A stretch of 64,000 nucleotides of DNA from Vibrio cidicii (GTDB lineage Bacteria > Pseudomonadota > Gammaproteobacteria > Enterobacterales > Vibrionaceae): contig NZ_CP046804.1 of assembly GCF_009763805.1 (NCBI RefSeq), forward strand, positions 2,914,001 through 2,978,000. The letters run 5' to 3'. The notes beneath the pieces were generated by a model, which saw only the letters and a program-made list of their open reading frames with translations, was not told the DNA's origin and ran no database searches. Positions 1-13,534 of the stretch are shown here, one piece after another. A program made the position numbers and the translations under genes. Position 1 is the first letter of the stretch; the number at the start of each line of letters is the position of its first letter.

Positions 1-254
1 CCGACAATGCGAATATTTTCTGCCGGGATATCTTGCAGCCTTTCTGCAAACAGGCTCAGGCAGTCCCATCCACGCTGCATCGCTTCCATGCTAAGCGCAT
101 GGTGTTCATCTAGACCCGCTGCAAGGCGAACTTTGCGCTTGATTTTGGCCATAGTCTGAACGCTGCCATCGATATGACGCACAACGAGCATATGAAAACT
201 GTTCGACCCGAGGTCGATGGCGGCATAGAGCGGTGATGTTCCTGTCTGGCTCAT
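1..254 (-). CDS. gppA: GppA, guanosine pentaphosphate phosphohydrolase (N-terminal part, cut by window edge)
   Basis: Reading the minus strand from ATG at 254 gives 84 codons starting [20 protein letters not shown], the ATP-binding phosphate-1 motif (DLGSNSFH) of the Ppx/GppA family of the ASKHA fold. The family hydrolyses pppGpp to ppGpp in the stringent response, or exopolyphosphate in the Ppx paralogue. Position next to rhlB, as in E. coli, favours gppA over ppx. It starts 7 bases after the rhlB stop and is probably cotranscribed with it. The rest lies outside the window. Confidence 0.85.
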   Translation of the reverse strand, partial: MSQTGTSPLYAAIDLGSNSFHMLVVRHIDGSVQTMAKIKRKVRLAAGLDEHHALSMEAMQRGWDCLSLFAERLQDIPAENIRIV

Positions 255-261
255 AAACGGT

Positions 262-1569
262 TTAGGCTTCCCTTGGCTGGCGAGGTCCTCGCGGACGGCG
301 GTTGTTTGACTTTCTATCTCCGGAGCGTGCGCCGCTGGTGTTGGTTCGGCGCTGTTGTGAACGCGCTGATGGGGTACGAACGGGGGCCGGGAGATCTTTG
401 ATCAACGCGTCGTGGTCGTACTCAGACACCGGTATCGCGTGTTCAATGTACTCTTCAATCGCTGGCAGGTTAATCGCGTACTCTTCGCAAGCAAAGCTAA
501 TCGAATGACCACTTGCGCCAGCACGGCCTGTACGACCGATACGGTGAACATAGTCTTCGCAATCGTCAGGCAAGTCGTAGTTAAATACGTGCGTGACTTG
601 TGGGATATGTAAGCCACGTGCCGCAACATCGGTGGCGACTAAAATGTCTACCGCGCCTTGGGTAAATTGCTCAAGAATTTTTTCGCGTTTCTTCTGTGGG
701 ACATCACCCGTCAGTAAGCCAACACGGTGATTGTCACCCGCCAGATGAGCCCAAATCGATTCACAGCGATGCTTGGTGTTGGCAAAAATGATCGCACGAT
801 CTGGCCACTCTTCTTCAATCAGCGTTTGTAGCAGGGCCATTTTGTCTTGATTGGAAGGATAGAACAGCTCTTCTTGAATGCGATGGCCAGTTTTTTGTTC
901 GGGTTCAACCACCACATGCTCAGGATTGTGCATATGCTCAAACGCTAGCTCTTGCACACGGTAAGAGAGTGTTGCAGAGAACAGCATGTTCAAACGCTCC
1001 TGAGGGGCCGGCATACGGCGGAACAAGAAACGAATGTCTTTAATAAAGCCAAGATCGAACATGCGATCTGCTTCATCCAACACCACGGCTTGAATGTTAT
1101 TTAAGCCAAATACGCGCTGCTTGTAGAAGTCAATAATACGGCCTGTGGTGCCGATCAACACATCCACACCGTCTTGCAGTTTGGTTAGTTGCTTATCGTA
1201 GCTTTCACCGCCGTAAGCTAAGGCTGCTTTGATCCCGGTGCTGGCGACCAAAGATTCGGCATCGTTGTAAATCTGGATAGCCAGTTCACGCGTTGGCGCC
1301 ATAATGATCGCACGTGGCTGGTTTGGCTGACGGCCTTCATGCGCTGGCGTAGTCAGTAGATGGTTAAAAGTAGCAGTAAGAAACGCGAGCGTTTTACCAG
1401 TCCCGGTTTGGGCCTGGCCTGCGATGTCTTGGCCGGAGAGCAGTACCGGCAGCGCCAAGGCTTGGATCGGGGTGCAAAACTCAAACCCTTTTTTGTCCAA
1501 TCCTTCAATAACTTGCGGATGCAACCCGAAGTCGGCGAACTTTTGCTCTGTGATATGCGTCTTTTTCAT
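262..1569 (-). CDS. rhlB: RhlB, ATP-dependent DEAD-box RNA helicase
   Basis: This 435-residue DEAD-box helicase has the full motif set: Q motif near residue 33, Walker A AQTGTGKT near 53-60, DEAD near 165, SAT, and HRIGRTGR in the second RecA domain. The C-terminal tail is basic and Arg/Ser/Pro rich, as in RhlB, which uses it for RNA and RNase E contact. In gamma-proteobacteria RhlB unwinds structured RNA inside the RNA degradosome. E. coli RhlB has 421 residues, so the length fits. It is divergent from trxA and upstream of gppA, the same arrangement as in E. coli, which separates it from other DEAD-box paralogues. Confidence 0.95.
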   Translation of the reverse strand: MKKTHITEQKFADFGLHPQVIEGLDKKGFEFCTPIQALALPVLLSGQDIAGQAQTGTGKTLAFLTATFNHLLTTPAHEGRQPNQPRAIIMAPTRELAIQIYNDAESLVASTGIKAALAYGGESYDKQLTKLQDGVDVLIGTTGRIIDFYKQRVFGLNNIQAVVLDEADRMFDLGFIKDIRFLFRRMPAPQERLNMLFSATLSYRVQELAFEHMHNPEHVVVEPEQKTGHRIQEELFYPSNQDKMALLQTLIEEEWPDRAIIFANTKHRCESIWAHLAGDNHRVGLLTGDVPQKKREKILEQFTQGAVDILVATDVAARGLHIPQVTHVFNYDLPDDCEDYVHRIGRTGRAGASGHSISFACEEYAINLPAIEEYIEHAIPVSEYDHDALIKDLPAPVRTPSARSQQRRTNTSGARSGDRKSNNRRPRGPRQPREA

Positions 1570-1681
1570 CGCTATAGAATATCAGCTAAAGCTTGCATTA
1601 AGAAAGCAAATACATTCCAATAGACCATCAAATTACTGGTTATCACCCAACCAGTTTCAAAAAAACACATTGGAGTGGAAG

Positions 1682-2008
1682 ATGAGTGATAAGATTTTGC
1701 AGCTGACTGATGAAGGTTTTGAAAATGACGTTCTTAAGGCTGCAGGCCCGGTACTGGTAGACTTTTGGGCAGAATGGTGTGGTCCTTGTAAGATGATTGC
1801 GCCGATTCTGGATGAAGTTGCTGAAGAGTACCAAGGCAAACTCACTATCGGTAAACTAAATATCGACCATAATGCAGGCACACCACCTAAATTTGGCATT
1901 CGCGGTATTCCAACCTTGCTGTTGTTCAAAGACGGCAGCGTGGCAGCGACAAAAGTGGGTGCGCTATCAAAAACTCAATTGAAAGAGTTCTTGGATGCAA
2001 ACCTATAA
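1682..2008 (+). CDS. trxA: TrxA, thioredoxin 1
   Basis: The product is 108 residues with the classical active site WCGPCK near residues 32-37 and the cis-proline loop [11 protein letters not shown]. It is a cytoplasmic dithiol-disulfide reductant, recycled by thioredoxin reductase, that serves ribonucleotide reductase, PAPS reductase and others. I chose ATG 1682 because it gives the standard thioredoxin-1 N terminus ([10 protein letters not shown]) and has GGAGTGGAAG just upstream; the longer open frame upstream is not thioredoxin-like. It is divergent from rhlB and followed by its own terminator before rho. Confidence 0.97.
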   Translation: MSDKILQLTDEGFENDVLKAAGPVLVDFWAEWCGPCKMIAPILDEVAEEYQGKLTIGKLNIDHNAGTPPKFGIRGIPTLLLFKDGSVAATKVGALSKTQLKEFLDANL

Positions 2009-2028
2009 TCCATAAGTGGTTAGAAACG

Positions 2029-2066
2029 AAACCGTGCAGAATCTCAAATGCGCGGTTTTGTTTTTT
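2029..2066 (+). terminator. Rho-independent terminator after trxA
   Basis: AAACCGTGC (2029-2037) pairs with GCGCGGTTT (2050-2058) with one G-T wobble, followed by a T-rich run to 2066. The remaining 140 bases to the rho start are untranslated leader. In E. coli the rho leader is a site of autogenous attenuation; here that is inference from position only. Confidence 0.75.
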
Positions 2067-2206
2067 CAAACTCTGGACTAGGATTATTTTTAGTGCTAAT
2101 TTATCGCACGTTAATTAAACAACTTTCTCTTCTTGGTCGATCCTGAGACCAAATCCATCTTAACTAGAAAATAGATCTTATTTTGACTAAACAAGAATCC
2201 ACCACC

Positions 2207-3466
2207 ATGAACCTTACCGAATTGAAAAACATCCCGGTATCAGACCTTGTTAAGCTTGGTGAAAGCTTAGGTCTGGAAAACCTGGCACGTTTACGTAAAC
2301 AAGACATTATCTTCGCCATCCTAAAAGCTCACGCAAAAAGCGGCGAAGATATTTTTGGCGATGGGGTTCTGGAAATTCTGCAAGACGGCTTTGGTTTCCT
2401 ACGTAGTGCAGACAGTTCGTACTTGGCGGGTCCCGATGATATTTACGTATCACCAAGCCAGATTCGTCGTTTTAACTTGCGCACGGGCGATTCGATCGCA
2501 GGCAAAATTCGTCCACCAAAAGATGGCGAACGTTATTTTGCACTGCTGAAAGTCAACACAGTTAACGATGATCGACCAGACAACGCACGTAATAAAATCC
2601 TGTTTGAAAACTTAACTCCTCTGCACGCCAATGAGCGTATGGTGATGGAGCGCGGTAATGGCTCGACAGAAGATATCACTGCGCGTGTATTAGATTTGGC
2701 ATCGCCAATTGGTAAAGGCCAGCGTGGTTTGATCGTGGCGCCGCCAAAAGCGGGTAAAACCATGCTGCTGCAAAACATCGCACAGAGCATCACTTACAAC
2801 CACCCAGAATGTGTGTTGATGGTGTTGCTGATTGATGAGCGTCCAGAAGAAGTGACCGAAATGCAGCGCCTAGTAAAAGGCGAAGTGGTGGCTTCGACGT
2901 TTGATGAGCCAGCTTCTCGTCACGTACAAGTGGCTGAGATGGTCATCGAAAAAGCGAAACGCTTGGTTGAACACAAGAAAGACGTGGTGATTCTGCTGGA
3001 TTCGATTACTCGTCTTGCGCGTGCATACAACACCGTTGTGCCTTCTTCGGGTAAAGTACTGACCGGTGGTGTGGATGCGAACGCGCTGCATCGTCCTAAG
3101 CGTTTCTTTGGTGCGGCACGTAATGTGGAAGAGGGCGGTAGCCTGACCATTATCGCGACCGCGCTAGTGGATACGGGTTCTAAGATGGATGAAGTGATCT
3201 ACGAAGAGTTTAAAGGTACGGGTAACATGGAACTGCACCTAAACCGTAAGATTGCTGAGAAGCGTGTCTTCCCTGCGATTGATTTCAACCGCTCAGGTAC
3301 TCGTCGTGAAGAGCTCCTAACCAAGACCGATGAACTGCAGAAAATGTGGATTCTGCGCAAGATTGTTCATCCGATGGGCGAGACGGACGCGATGGAATTT
3401 TTGATCGACAAGTTGGCGATGACGAAAACCAACGACGAATTCTTTGACGCCATGCGTCGCCAGTAA
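2207..3466 (+). CDS. rho: Rho, transcription termination factor
   Basis: The 419-residue protein begins [20 protein letters not shown], the standard Rho N terminus. It has the Rho_N helix domain, an OSB-fold RNA-binding domain (DGFGFLRS near residue 61) and the RecA-like ATPase with Walker A APPKAGKT near 178-185, Walker B ([10 protein letters not shown]) and the Q- and R-loop regions. The hexamer loads on C-rich untranslated RNA and pulls RNA polymerase off. Start ATG 2207 gives the same length as E. coli Rho; the in-frame TTG at 2183 only adds eight unusual residues. Followed by a strong terminator. Confidence 0.97.
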   Translation: MNLTELKNIPVSDLVKLGESLGLENLARLRKQDIIFAILKAHAKSGEDIFGDGVLEILQDGFGFLRSADSSYLAGPDDIYVSPSQIRRFNLRTGDSIAGKIRPPKDGERYFALLKVNTVNDDRPDNARNKILFENLTPLHANERMVMERGNGSTEDITARVLDLASPIGKGQRGLIVAPPKAGKTMLLQNIAQSITYNHPECVLMVLLIDERPEEVTEMQRLVKGEVVASTFDEPASRHVQVAEMVIEKAKRLVEHKKDVVILLDSITRLARAYNTVVPSSGKVLTGGVDANALHRPKRFFGAARNVEEGGSLTIIATALVDTGSKMDEVIYEEFKGTGNMELHLNRKIAEKRVFPAIDFNRSGTRREELLTKTDELQKMWILRKIVHPMGETDAMEFLIDKLAMTKTNDEFFDAMRRQ

Positions 3467-3478
3467 TGGATTGACCAT

Positions 3479-3508
3479 AAAAACGCCACTGTCCGCAGTG
3501 GCGTTTTT
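3479..3508 (+). terminator. Rho-independent terminator after rho
   Basis: A perfect 13-bp stem, AAAAACGCCACTG against CAGTGGCGTTTTT, with loop TCCG and a U tract. The A run on the 5' side makes it potentially bidirectional. Confidence 0.92.
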
Positions 3509-3566
3509 GTTTGCAATTCTACCGAGAACTCTTCAGAATGGATGAAAATGTTATCGGGAGGTTAAC

Positions 3567-4559
3567 ATGCAACAAGGAATGTTGTCTTCGCTACTCCTGA
3601 CCACGTCACTTCTTTTCGGTCCGGTACTTGTGTCTGCTCAGGAAATGCAGACAGAGACCGCACAGCAGTGGCTTCAGGACCAACAAGTTCACAGTAAAGT
3701 CGCTGAACTGCTTGAGTATGTCGCTCGAGATCAAACCAATGAACTCAAATTCGCATTGGAGCGTCTAGCTCTGCCCCAACAAGAAGTCGTGCGTTTTCTT
3801 TTACTCGATAAACTAGAGAAACAAGACGTTATTTTAACGCCCAGAATGGCGATTTTTGTTGAGTCGCAAATCAAAATGATCCCGAGCTACCAAGTGGTTG
3901 AGAAAGGTGATGGTTATGAGTTTACCGTCCCGGCCTTCAATTATCCTGCGGTCGCCAATCGCTTATTGAAACGCTGGAAACAGGATCAAACCACGTTGGA
4001 TTTCATTCTCGCCGCCGAGCGAGGTGAGCTGCAGTTGCAAACTTGGTTGACAGGTCCGCAATCTTTAGTACAAATGCGAGAAGCGTTGCTGATTCGAGAG
4101 CTAGATAGTTTATCCCCAGAGGCTTTAGACGGTTTGGTCAAGCAGTTGACTGCCACGCCGTTGACCACTTGGCTACCTCCTTCCTCAGTCGTGGTGCGCC
4201 TTGCTCAAGTTAGTGAAGACGCTGAGATGTACAATCTTTTATGGCGAATGAAGGCGGACCATGTCAGTCAGAATGAGTTAGAGCGCCTCGCGTCGGTGGG
4301 CGATGACTTTTCTTGGCGGCAAATCATGTCTTCAACGCAGAATCCCAGCTTGAAAGCGCAGGCGATCACCTTACTCACCAAAGCCAACCCTTTATCTACC
4401 GAAGTGAAACAGTTTCTGATTACCAGAATGGCCCTGCCGGATGATGCGCCTTTAGTGGCAAGAGAGCTAGCGAAACAAGGACACTCAAGTTGGTTGGAAG
4501 AGGTGATAGCAGGCAATAATCGCGTAAAGCGCGGGTTGATTTTACAGGCGTTGCAATAG
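3567..4559 (+). CDS. Exported protein of unknown function, helical-repeat like
   Basis: The 330-residue product has a clear type I signal peptide: hydrophobic core [14 protein letters not shown] ending in VSAQE, with likely cleavage after VSA near residue 24. The mature part is almost entirely helical-looking, rich in Leu, Glu, Gln and Arg, with repeated 30-40 residue blocks resembling HEAT or ARM-type units, and no catalytic motif I recognise. A strong RBS (GGGAGG) precedes ATG 3567. It sits alone between the rho terminator and ubiD, same strand, with 88 bases to ubiD. Probably a periplasmic Vibrio-lineage protein; function not known to me. Confidence 0.8.
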   Translation: MQQGMLSSLLLTTSLLFGPVLVSAQEMQTETAQQWLQDQQVHSKVAELLEYVARDQTNELKFALERLALPQQEVVRFLLLDKLEKQDVILTPRMAIFVESQIKMIPSYQVVEKGDGYEFTVPAFNYPAVANRLLKRWKQDQTTLDFILAAERGELQLQTWLTGPQSLVQMREALLIRELDSLSPEALDGLVKQLTATPLTTWLPPSSVVVRLAQVSEDAEMYNLLWRMKADHVSQNELERLASVGDDFSWRQIMSSTQNPSLKAQAITLLTKANPLSTEVKQFLITRMALPDDAPLVARELAKQGHSSWLEEVIAGNNRVKRGLILQALQ

Positions 4560-4647
4560 CCAAGGCGAAAAGCGCAATAAAATCACCTCGCAGCGGAAAA
4601 CGATTTGTTATACTGCGGCAAGTTTAATCACTTTACGCAAAAGGCCT

Positions 4648-6495
4648 ATGAGTTTTAAGGATTTACGTGAATTTCTTGACCATCTTGAACGGCATGGTCA
4701 ACTGAAACGCATTACTCACCCTGTCGACCCTGCCTATGAAATGACAGAAATCAGCGATCGTACGCTACGTGCGGCGGGGCCTGCTCTGCTGTTTGAAAAC
4801 CCGATTGGCTATCGTATTCCTGTGCTAACGAACCTTTTTGGTACGCCTGAACGTGTCGCCATGGGCATGGGACGAAGCGAGGTCAAAGAGTTACGTGAAG
4901 TTGGGAAATTGCTGGCTTACCTCAAAGAGCCTGAACCGCCACGCGGCTTTAAAGATGCACTGGACAAGATCCCACTGTTCAGGCAAGTACTCAATATGCC
5001 AGCCAAAAAGCTGCGTAAAGCGCCGTGCCAAGAGATAGTGTGGCAGGGCGATGAGGTTGACCTAGACAAGATCCCAGTCATGAGTTGCTGGGCTGAGGAT
5101 GTTGCGCCCTTACTTACTTGGGGGCTCACTGTCACTCGAGGTCCATACAAAAAGCGGCAAAATCTGGGCATCTATCGACAGCAGAAAATCGCAAAGAACA
5201 AAATCATCATGCGCTGGCTCGCTCATCGTGGTGGTGCCTTGGATCTGCGTGATTGGATGGAGGCAAACCCTGGCCAACCATTTCCAGTGTCGGTCGCGTT
5301 TGGTGCCGATCCGGCGACCATCCTTGGCGCGGTGACGCCAGTGCCAGACACGCTATCCGAGTACGCTTTCGCGGGCCTATTACGTGGCAGCAAAACCGAA
5401 GTCGTTCAATCGATCAGTAATGACTTGGAAGTACCTGCCAGTGCAGAGATTGTGCTGGAAGGCTACATCGACCCGAATGAGTTTGCTGATGAAGGTCCGT
5501 ACGGCGATCATACGGGCTACTACAACGAAAAAGAGCAGCATCACGTCTTTACTATCACGCACATCACCATGCGTCGCGATCCTATCTACCACAGCACTTA
5601 CACAGGGCGTCCACCCGATGAACCTGCCGTGCTCGGTGTGGCACTCAATGAAGTCTTTGTGCCGATCCTACAAAAGCAGTTTCCAGAGATTGAGGATTTC
5701 TATCTACCGCCAGAAGGCTGCTCGTATCGCATGGCCGTGGTCACGATGAAAAAGCAGTATCCAGGGCATGCTAAGCGGGTGATGATGGGGGTGTGGTCTT
5801 TCCTGCGTCAGTTTATGTATACCAAGTTCGTGATAGTTTGCGACGAATCGGTTAACGCGCGCGATTGGGATGCCGTCGTCAAAGCGATGACTGAACATAT
5901 GGATCCTGTGCAAGATACCTTGATGATCGATAACACACCGATTGATTCACTCGATTTTGCTTCGCCAGTGGTAGGGCTTGGGTCAAAGATGGGGCTGGAT
6001 GCGACGATAAAGTGGCCGTCTGAGCTGGCAACGCGAACGTCAGTGCCGGAGCGAGAAAGCCATGTGATAGCTGAATGTGACTTGTTGGCGCTGAAACAAC
6101 AGCACCCAGAAATCGTTGACCTCTATTTTCCTCCTAGTGCTAACCATCAATTTGTTATTGCGTCGATGAAAAAAGAGCGAGCTGGCCAGTCTCAAATGTT
6201 GCTGAAACATCTGTGGGATTTCTTTGCCCCCTATGCAGATATCAAATTTATTATCTTGTGTGATGATGACGTTAATGTGCAAGATTGGCACGACATCATT
6301 TGGGCGGTAACCACACGTATGGATCCACTCAGAGACACAGCGCAAGTTAAGTGCTCTGGTTCCTCGAAGTTGGGGCTGGATGCGACCAACAAATTTGCCC
6401 CAGAGGTTGTACGAGAGTGGGGCAGCCCGATTAAAAAAGATCCGCAACTTGTGGCTAAAATCGATGCGATTTGGCACGAGTTAGGTATTCTATGA
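4648..6495 (+). CDS. ubiD: UbiD, 4-hydroxy-3-polyprenylbenzoate decarboxylase
   Basis: The 615-residue protein matches the UbiD family over its whole length, including the [15 protein letters not shown] segment that carries catalytic glutamates and SAFAGDP-like metal/cofactor regions (here [15 protein letters not shown]). UbiD uses prenylated FMN, made by UbiX, with Mn and K to decarboxylate the polyprenyl-hydroxybenzoate intermediate of ubiquinone synthesis. The length exceeds E. coli UbiD (497) because of an extended C-terminal half; such long forms occur in Vibrio. The C-terminal block repeats the ending style of the core ([11 protein letters not shown] near 450 and [13 protein letters not shown] near 585), suggesting an internal duplication. 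It overlaps the next gene by four bases (ATGA). Confidence 0.93.
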   Translation: MSFKDLREFLDHLERHGQLKRITHPVDPAYEMTEISDRTLRAAGPALLFENPIGYRIPVLTNLFGTPERVAMGMGRSEVKELREVGKLLAYLKEPEPPRGFKDALDKIPLFRQVLNMPAKKLRKAPCQEIVWQGDEVDLDKIPVMSCWAEDVAPLLTWGLTVTRGPYKKRQNLGIYRQQKIAKNKIIMRWLAHRGGALDLRDWMEANPGQPFPVSVAFGADPATILGAVTPVPDTLSEYAFAGLLRGSKTEVVQSISNDLEVPASAEIVLEGYIDPNEFADEGPYGDHTGYYNEKEQHHVFTITHITMRRDPIYHSTYTGRPPDEPAVLGVALNEVFVPILQKQFPEIEDFYLPPEGCSYRMAVVTMKKQYPGHAKRVMMGVWSFLRQFMYTKFVIVCDESVNARDWDAVVKAMTEHMDPVQDTLMIDNTPIDSLDFASPVVGLGSKMGLDATIKWPSELATRTSVPERESHVIAECDLLALKQQHPEIVDLYFPPSANHQFVIASMKKERAGQSQMLLKHLWDFFAPYADIKFIILCDDDVNVQDWHDIIWAVTTRMDPLRDTAQVKCSGSSKLGLDATNKFAPEVVREWGSPIKKDPQLVAKIDAIWHELGIL

Positions 6496-6761
6496 GCCAT
6501 CAAGTCCACCTTCTGCCAATGAATGTCACATTCATCGTGTTGCAAGGTGAAACGGTGTTGGAAGCGGCGCTCAACAATAATATTCGCTTCCCGCATCGTT
6601 GCCAAATCGGCGCTTGTGCAATGTGCATGTGCCGAAAAATCTCGGGTGAGGTGAGTTATCACCTCGAACCCATGCTAACCAATAAAGAGCAGCAGCAAGG
6701 TTGGATTTTTCCTTGCCAAGCCTACGCAGAAAGTAATTTAGTGCTTACTTTTGAAGAGTAA
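6492..6761 (+). CDS. 2Fe-2S ferredoxin-like protein between ubiD and fre
   Basis: An 89-residue plant-type ferredoxin. Three cysteines lie in CQIGACAMC (C-x4-C-x2-C near residues 37-45) and the fourth in the distal FPC near residue 74, the canonical 2Fe-2S ligand set. ATG 6492 overlaps the ubiD stop, so it is translationally coupled, and fre follows 14 bases later. It likely forms an electron-transfer pair with the adjacent flavin reductase, either standing in for the fused ferredoxin domain of related oxidoreductases or supplying electrons for a ubiquinone-pathway step. Substrate is inference; the ferredoxin fold is well supported. Confidence 0.88.
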   Translation: MSHQVHLLPMNVTFIVLQGETVLEAALNNNIRFPHRCQIGACAMCMCRKISGEVSYHLEPMLTNKEQQQGWIFPCQAYAESNLVLTFEE

Positions 6762-6775
6762 GCAAGAGGAACATC

Positions 6776-7489
6776 ATGACCATTCAATGCAAAGTTAAGT
6801 CAATTAAGCCGTTGGCGAGTAATACCTATCAAATTCTACTTCATCCTGAAACACCAGTGGCATTTAAGGCGGGGCAATATTTAATGGTGGTCATGGGCGA
6901 GAAAGATAAGCGTCCGTTTTCGATTGCAAGCAGTCCATGCCGTCATGAAGGTGAACTTGAACTTCATATTGGTGCGGCGGAGCACAATGCTTATGCACTT
7001 GAGGTGGTCGAAGCGATGCAAAACGCGTTAGTAACAGGGTCGCAAATTGAAATTGACGCGCCACACGGAGACGCTTGGCTAAAAGAAGACAGCGAGCGTC
7101 CGCTTCTTCTGATTGCCGGTGGGACCGGCTTTAGTTACGTGCGTTCGATTTTAGACCATTGCATTGCACAAAACCGTCAAAGCGCTATCTACCTTTATTG
7201 GGGCGCGCGCGATGAATCGCAATTGTACGCAAAAAATGAGCTAAGCGATATTGCTGCAAAGTACCAGAACGTCCATTTTGTCCCTGTCATAGAAGATGTT
7301 GATGCTGACTGGCAAGGGAAAGTGGGTAATGTCCTCCAAGCGGTCAATAGCGATTTTGAATCCTTACAGGAATTTGATATTTACATTGCGGGTCGATTTG
7401 AAATGGCTGGAGCAGCAAGAGAGCAGTTTACTCAGCAGAAAAAAGCGATCAGAGAGCGCATGTTTGCTGATGCTTATGCATTTATCTGA
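6776..7489 (+). CDS. fre: Fre, NAD(P)H-flavin reductase
   Basis: This 237-residue protein matches E. coli Fre (233) and Vibrio LuxG-type reductases. It has an N-terminal flavin-binding barrel with RPFSIASSP near residue 45, and a C-terminal NAD(P)-binding domain with [11 protein letters not shown] near residue 115 and YWGAR near 142. It reduces free FMN, FAD or riboflavin with NAD(P)H. In E. coli fre lies directly after ubiD and was once called ubiB for its role in that pathway, so the neighbourhood is conserved. RBS is AGAGGAA upstream of ATG 6776. It is the last gene of the ubiD operon. Confidence 0.92.
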   Translation: MTIQCKVKSIKPLASNTYQILLHPETPVAFKAGQYLMVVMGEKDKRPFSIASSPCRHEGELELHIGAAEHNAYALEVVEAMQNALVTGSQIEIDAPHGDAWLKEDSERPLLLIAGGTGFSYVRSILDHCIAQNRQSAIYLYWGARDESQLYAKNELSDIAAKYQNVHFVPVIEDVDADWQGKVGNVLQAVNSDFESLQEFDIYIAGRFEMAGAAREQFTQQKKAIRERMFADAYAFI

Positions 7490-7517
7490 TCGAATCTCGC
7501 AACAATTATAGAGTAAT

Positions 7518-7540
7518 AGAGGGTTTTTTAGCCCTCTTTA
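7518..7540 (+). terminator. Probable terminator after fre
   Basis: AGAGGG (7518-7523) pairs with CCCTCT (7532-7537), followed by a short TTTA. The stem is short and the U tract weak, so this is moderate evidence only. Confidence 0.5.
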
Positions 7541-7601
7541 GCGGGATTTGCTCAATAAAGCAGCTAACGGGCGTGTTTTGGAATTTATTTGCAAAAAAGA
7601 G

Positions 7602-7629
7602 TTGCACGCAGAAACGTTCCGCCTATAAT
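7602..7629 (+). promoter_or_regulatory. rRNA promoter P1
   Basis: TTGCAC (7602-7607) and TATAAT (7624-7629) are separated by 16 bases, followed by a GC-rich discriminator (GCGCAT) typical of stringently controlled rRNA promoters. An A-rich stretch lies upstream (GCAAAAAAGAG), as expected for an UP element. Confidence 0.8.
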
Positions 7630-7717
7630 GCGCATCCACTGGCACGGCAGACGCCACAAGGCTTCAGCAGTGCAGTAAGAGGGTAAGGCTTCTAAAAAAA
7701 GAAATTTGAAAAAGTGT

Positions 7718-7745
7718 TTGACTCTTCAAATTAACTCGCTAGAAT
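7718..7745 (+). promoter_or_regulatory. rRNA promoter P2
   Basis: TTGACT (7718-7723) and TAGAAT (7740-7745) with 16-base spacing, GC-containing discriminator, and A-rich upstream sequence at 7694-7711 consistent with an UP element. It lies about 115 bases downstream of P1, the usual tandem P1-P2 arrangement. Confidence 0.78.
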
Positions 7746-7783
7746 GCACCTCCGCTTTGAGAGAAAAGCTTCTCGAAAAGCAA

Positions 7784-7794
7784 GCTCTTTAACA
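7784..7794 (+). promoter_or_regulatory. boxA antitermination site in rRNA leader
   Basis: GCTCTTTAACA matches the boxA consensus (TGCTCTTTA) bound by NusB-S10 in the rRNA antitermination complex. It is placed just downstream of P2, and a second copy lies in the 16S-23S spacer. Confidence 0.75.
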
Positions 7795-7804
7795 ATATAA
7801 ACCT

Positions 7805-7817
7805 ATCAATCTGTGTG
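7805..7817 (+). other. RNase III processing stem flanking 16S rRNA (5' arm)
   Basis: ATCAATCTGTGTG here is perfectly complementary to CACACAGATTGAT at 9513-9525, just after the 16S 3' end. Long stems joining the sequences around 16S are the RNase III sites that release pre-16S in gamma-proteobacteria. The complementarity is seen directly; the processing role follows from known rRNA maturation. Confidence 0.8.
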
Positions 7818-7945
7818 GGCACTCGTTGATGATAATCGCAAAAGATTTATCAATGAACTGAGTGACCAATCTGATACTTCGGTATCGAGCACAGTCAATT
7901 TATTCAGTATTCATTGAGCCGAAGCGAAAGCTTCAAAAAACTTTT

Positions 7946-9487
<1,542 letters not shown>

Positions 9488-9554
9488 TACGATGATTATT
9501 GCGATGAGTGTTCACACAGATTGATATGGTTTAGAAAGTTTAGAGTATCTTAGT

Positions 9555-9630
9555 GTCCCGTTCGTCTAGAGGCCTAGGACACCGCCCTTTCACGGCGGTA
9601 ACAGGGGTTCGACTCCCCTACGGGATACCA
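9555..9630 (+). tRNA. tRNA-Glu (anticodon TTC)
   Basis: A 76-nt cloverleaf with acceptor GTCCCGT paired to ACGGGAT, anticodon loop CTTTCAC (TTC), T loop GGTTCGACTCC and encoded CCA. First of three tRNAs in the 16S-23S spacer. Confidence 0.97.
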
Positions 9631-9631
9631 C

Positions 9632-9707
9632 GGGTCGTTAGCTCAGTCGGTAGAGCAGTTGACTTTTAATCAATTGGTCGCAGGTTCGAATCCTGCACGA
9701 CCCACCA
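9632..9707 (+). tRNA. tRNA-Lys (anticodon TTT)
   Basis: A 76-nt cloverleaf with acceptor GGGTCGT/ACGACCC, anticodon loop ACTTTTAAT (TTT), T loop GGTTCGAATCC and encoded CCA. Only one base separates it from tRNA-Glu. Confidence 0.97.
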
Positions 9708-9737
9708 TTTCCTTCCTCCACAGGAAGTAAAATATGT

Positions 9738-9813
9738 GGGCGATTAGCTCAGTTGGGAGAGCACCTGCCTTACAAGCAGGGGGTCACTGGTTCGAACCCG
9801 GTATCGCCCACCA
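9738..9813 (+). tRNA. tRNA-Val (anticodon TAC)
   Basis: A 76-nt cloverleaf with acceptor GGGCGAT/ATCGCCC, anticodon loop CTTACAA (TAC), T loop GGTTCGAACCC and encoded CCA. The Glu-Lys-Val combination is a known Vibrio spacer type. Confidence 0.97.
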
Positions 9814-9921
9814 CTCTTTAAATATTTTTGTATTGCTTAATTCAGCCTCCCCTTCATGTGGATGGTCGATTTTTCGACGCTGAAAGTCTTTAAAAAGTGG
9901 TTTCTCATCGAGAAATGACAT

Positions 9922-9934
9922 TGCTCTTTAACAA
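9922..9934 (+). promoter_or_regulatory. boxA antitermination site in 16S-23S spacer
   Basis: TGCTCTTTAACAA matches boxA, positioned after the tRNAs and before 23S, as in other gamma-proteobacterial rRNA operons. The rest of 9814-10161 is spacer, including the pre-23S stem arm, and holds no gene. Confidence 0.75.
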
Positions 9935-10022
9935 TTTGGAAAGCTGACAAAGTAATTTATCTATCATTGATAGATTGCTTGTAAAGTTCTCAATGTTTGT
10001 CTTTAAGACAAACACCAACAAA

Positions 10023-10041
10023 ACACATTCAAGTGTTCTTG
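10023..10041 (+). other. RNase III processing stem flanking 23S rRNA (5' arm)
   Basis: ACACATTCAAGTGTTCTTG pairs with CAAGAACAGATTGAATGTGT at 13082-13101, beyond the 23S 3' end, apart from a two- to three-base internal mismatch. This is the expected pre-23S stem cut by RNase III. Confidence 0.75.
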
Positions 10042-10161
10042 GGAATGTCACTTTTAAGTGACGATTCAAAATTGAGTCCGGCAAATCAAAGCTATCTCGC
10101 TCATTCAAATAATGAGATAGCAACCTTGGTTGTTTAACGTAAAGACCCTTTCGGGTTGTAT

Positions 10162-13049
<2,888 letters not shown>

Positions 13050-13193
13050 ACAACACCCAAAGGGTTTTGGTGGACTCAAAGCAAGAACAGATTGAATGTG
13101 TAAAAGAGAACAGCGGTTGCTAGGACCTAGGTACTAGGAAGAGCAACGGCATCAGTTTTCCGAATTATTCTCTAGAAATAGAGAGAAAGAATT

Positions 13194-13313
13194 TGCTTGG
13201 TGACCATAGCGTTTTGGACCCACCTGATTCCATCCCGAACTCAGAAGTGAAACGAAACAGCGTCGATGGTAGTGTGGGGCTTCCCCATGTGAGAGTAGAA
13301 CATCGCCAGGCTT
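13194..13313 (+). rRNA. 5S ribosomal RNA
   Basis: About 120 nt beginning TGCTTGGTGACCATAGCG and ending CATCGCCAGGCT, with the conserved CCGAACTCAGAAGTGAAAC segment. Terminal TGCTTGG/CCAGGC-type pairing closes helix I. End position is approximate. Confidence 0.95.
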
Positions 13314-13369
13314 TGAACATCCGTTTATTTGAAGCGCTGAAAAAGTAAGACTTAAAATAGACACCGTGT

Positions 13370-13446
13370 GGAGCGGTAGTTCAGTTGGTTAGAATACCGG
13401 CCTGTCACGCCGGGGGTCGCGGGTTCGAGTCCCGTCCGCTCCGCCA
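13370..13446 (+). tRNA. tRNA-Asp (anticodon GTC)
   Basis: A 77-nt cloverleaf with acceptor GGAGCGG/CCGCTCC, anticodon loop CTGTCAC (GTC), T loop GGTTCGAGTCC and encoded CCA. It lies 56 bases after 5S, as the distal tRNA of the rRNA transcript, as in some E. coli rrn operons. Confidence 0.97.
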
Positions 13447-13456
13447 CTTATTTAGA

Positions 13457-13480
13457 AACCCAGTCTTCGGACTGGGTTTT
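13457..13480 (+). terminator. rRNA operon terminator
   Basis: AACCCAGTC, loop TTCG, GACTGGGTT, then TT. This is a very stable UUCG-tetraloop hairpin ending the rRNA-tRNA transcript. Confidence 0.9.
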
Positions 13481-13534
13481 GTCGTTTTCAGCGTGATGAA
13501 TTTTTCTTTCAAGGGAATGCATCTTGCTCATGTC

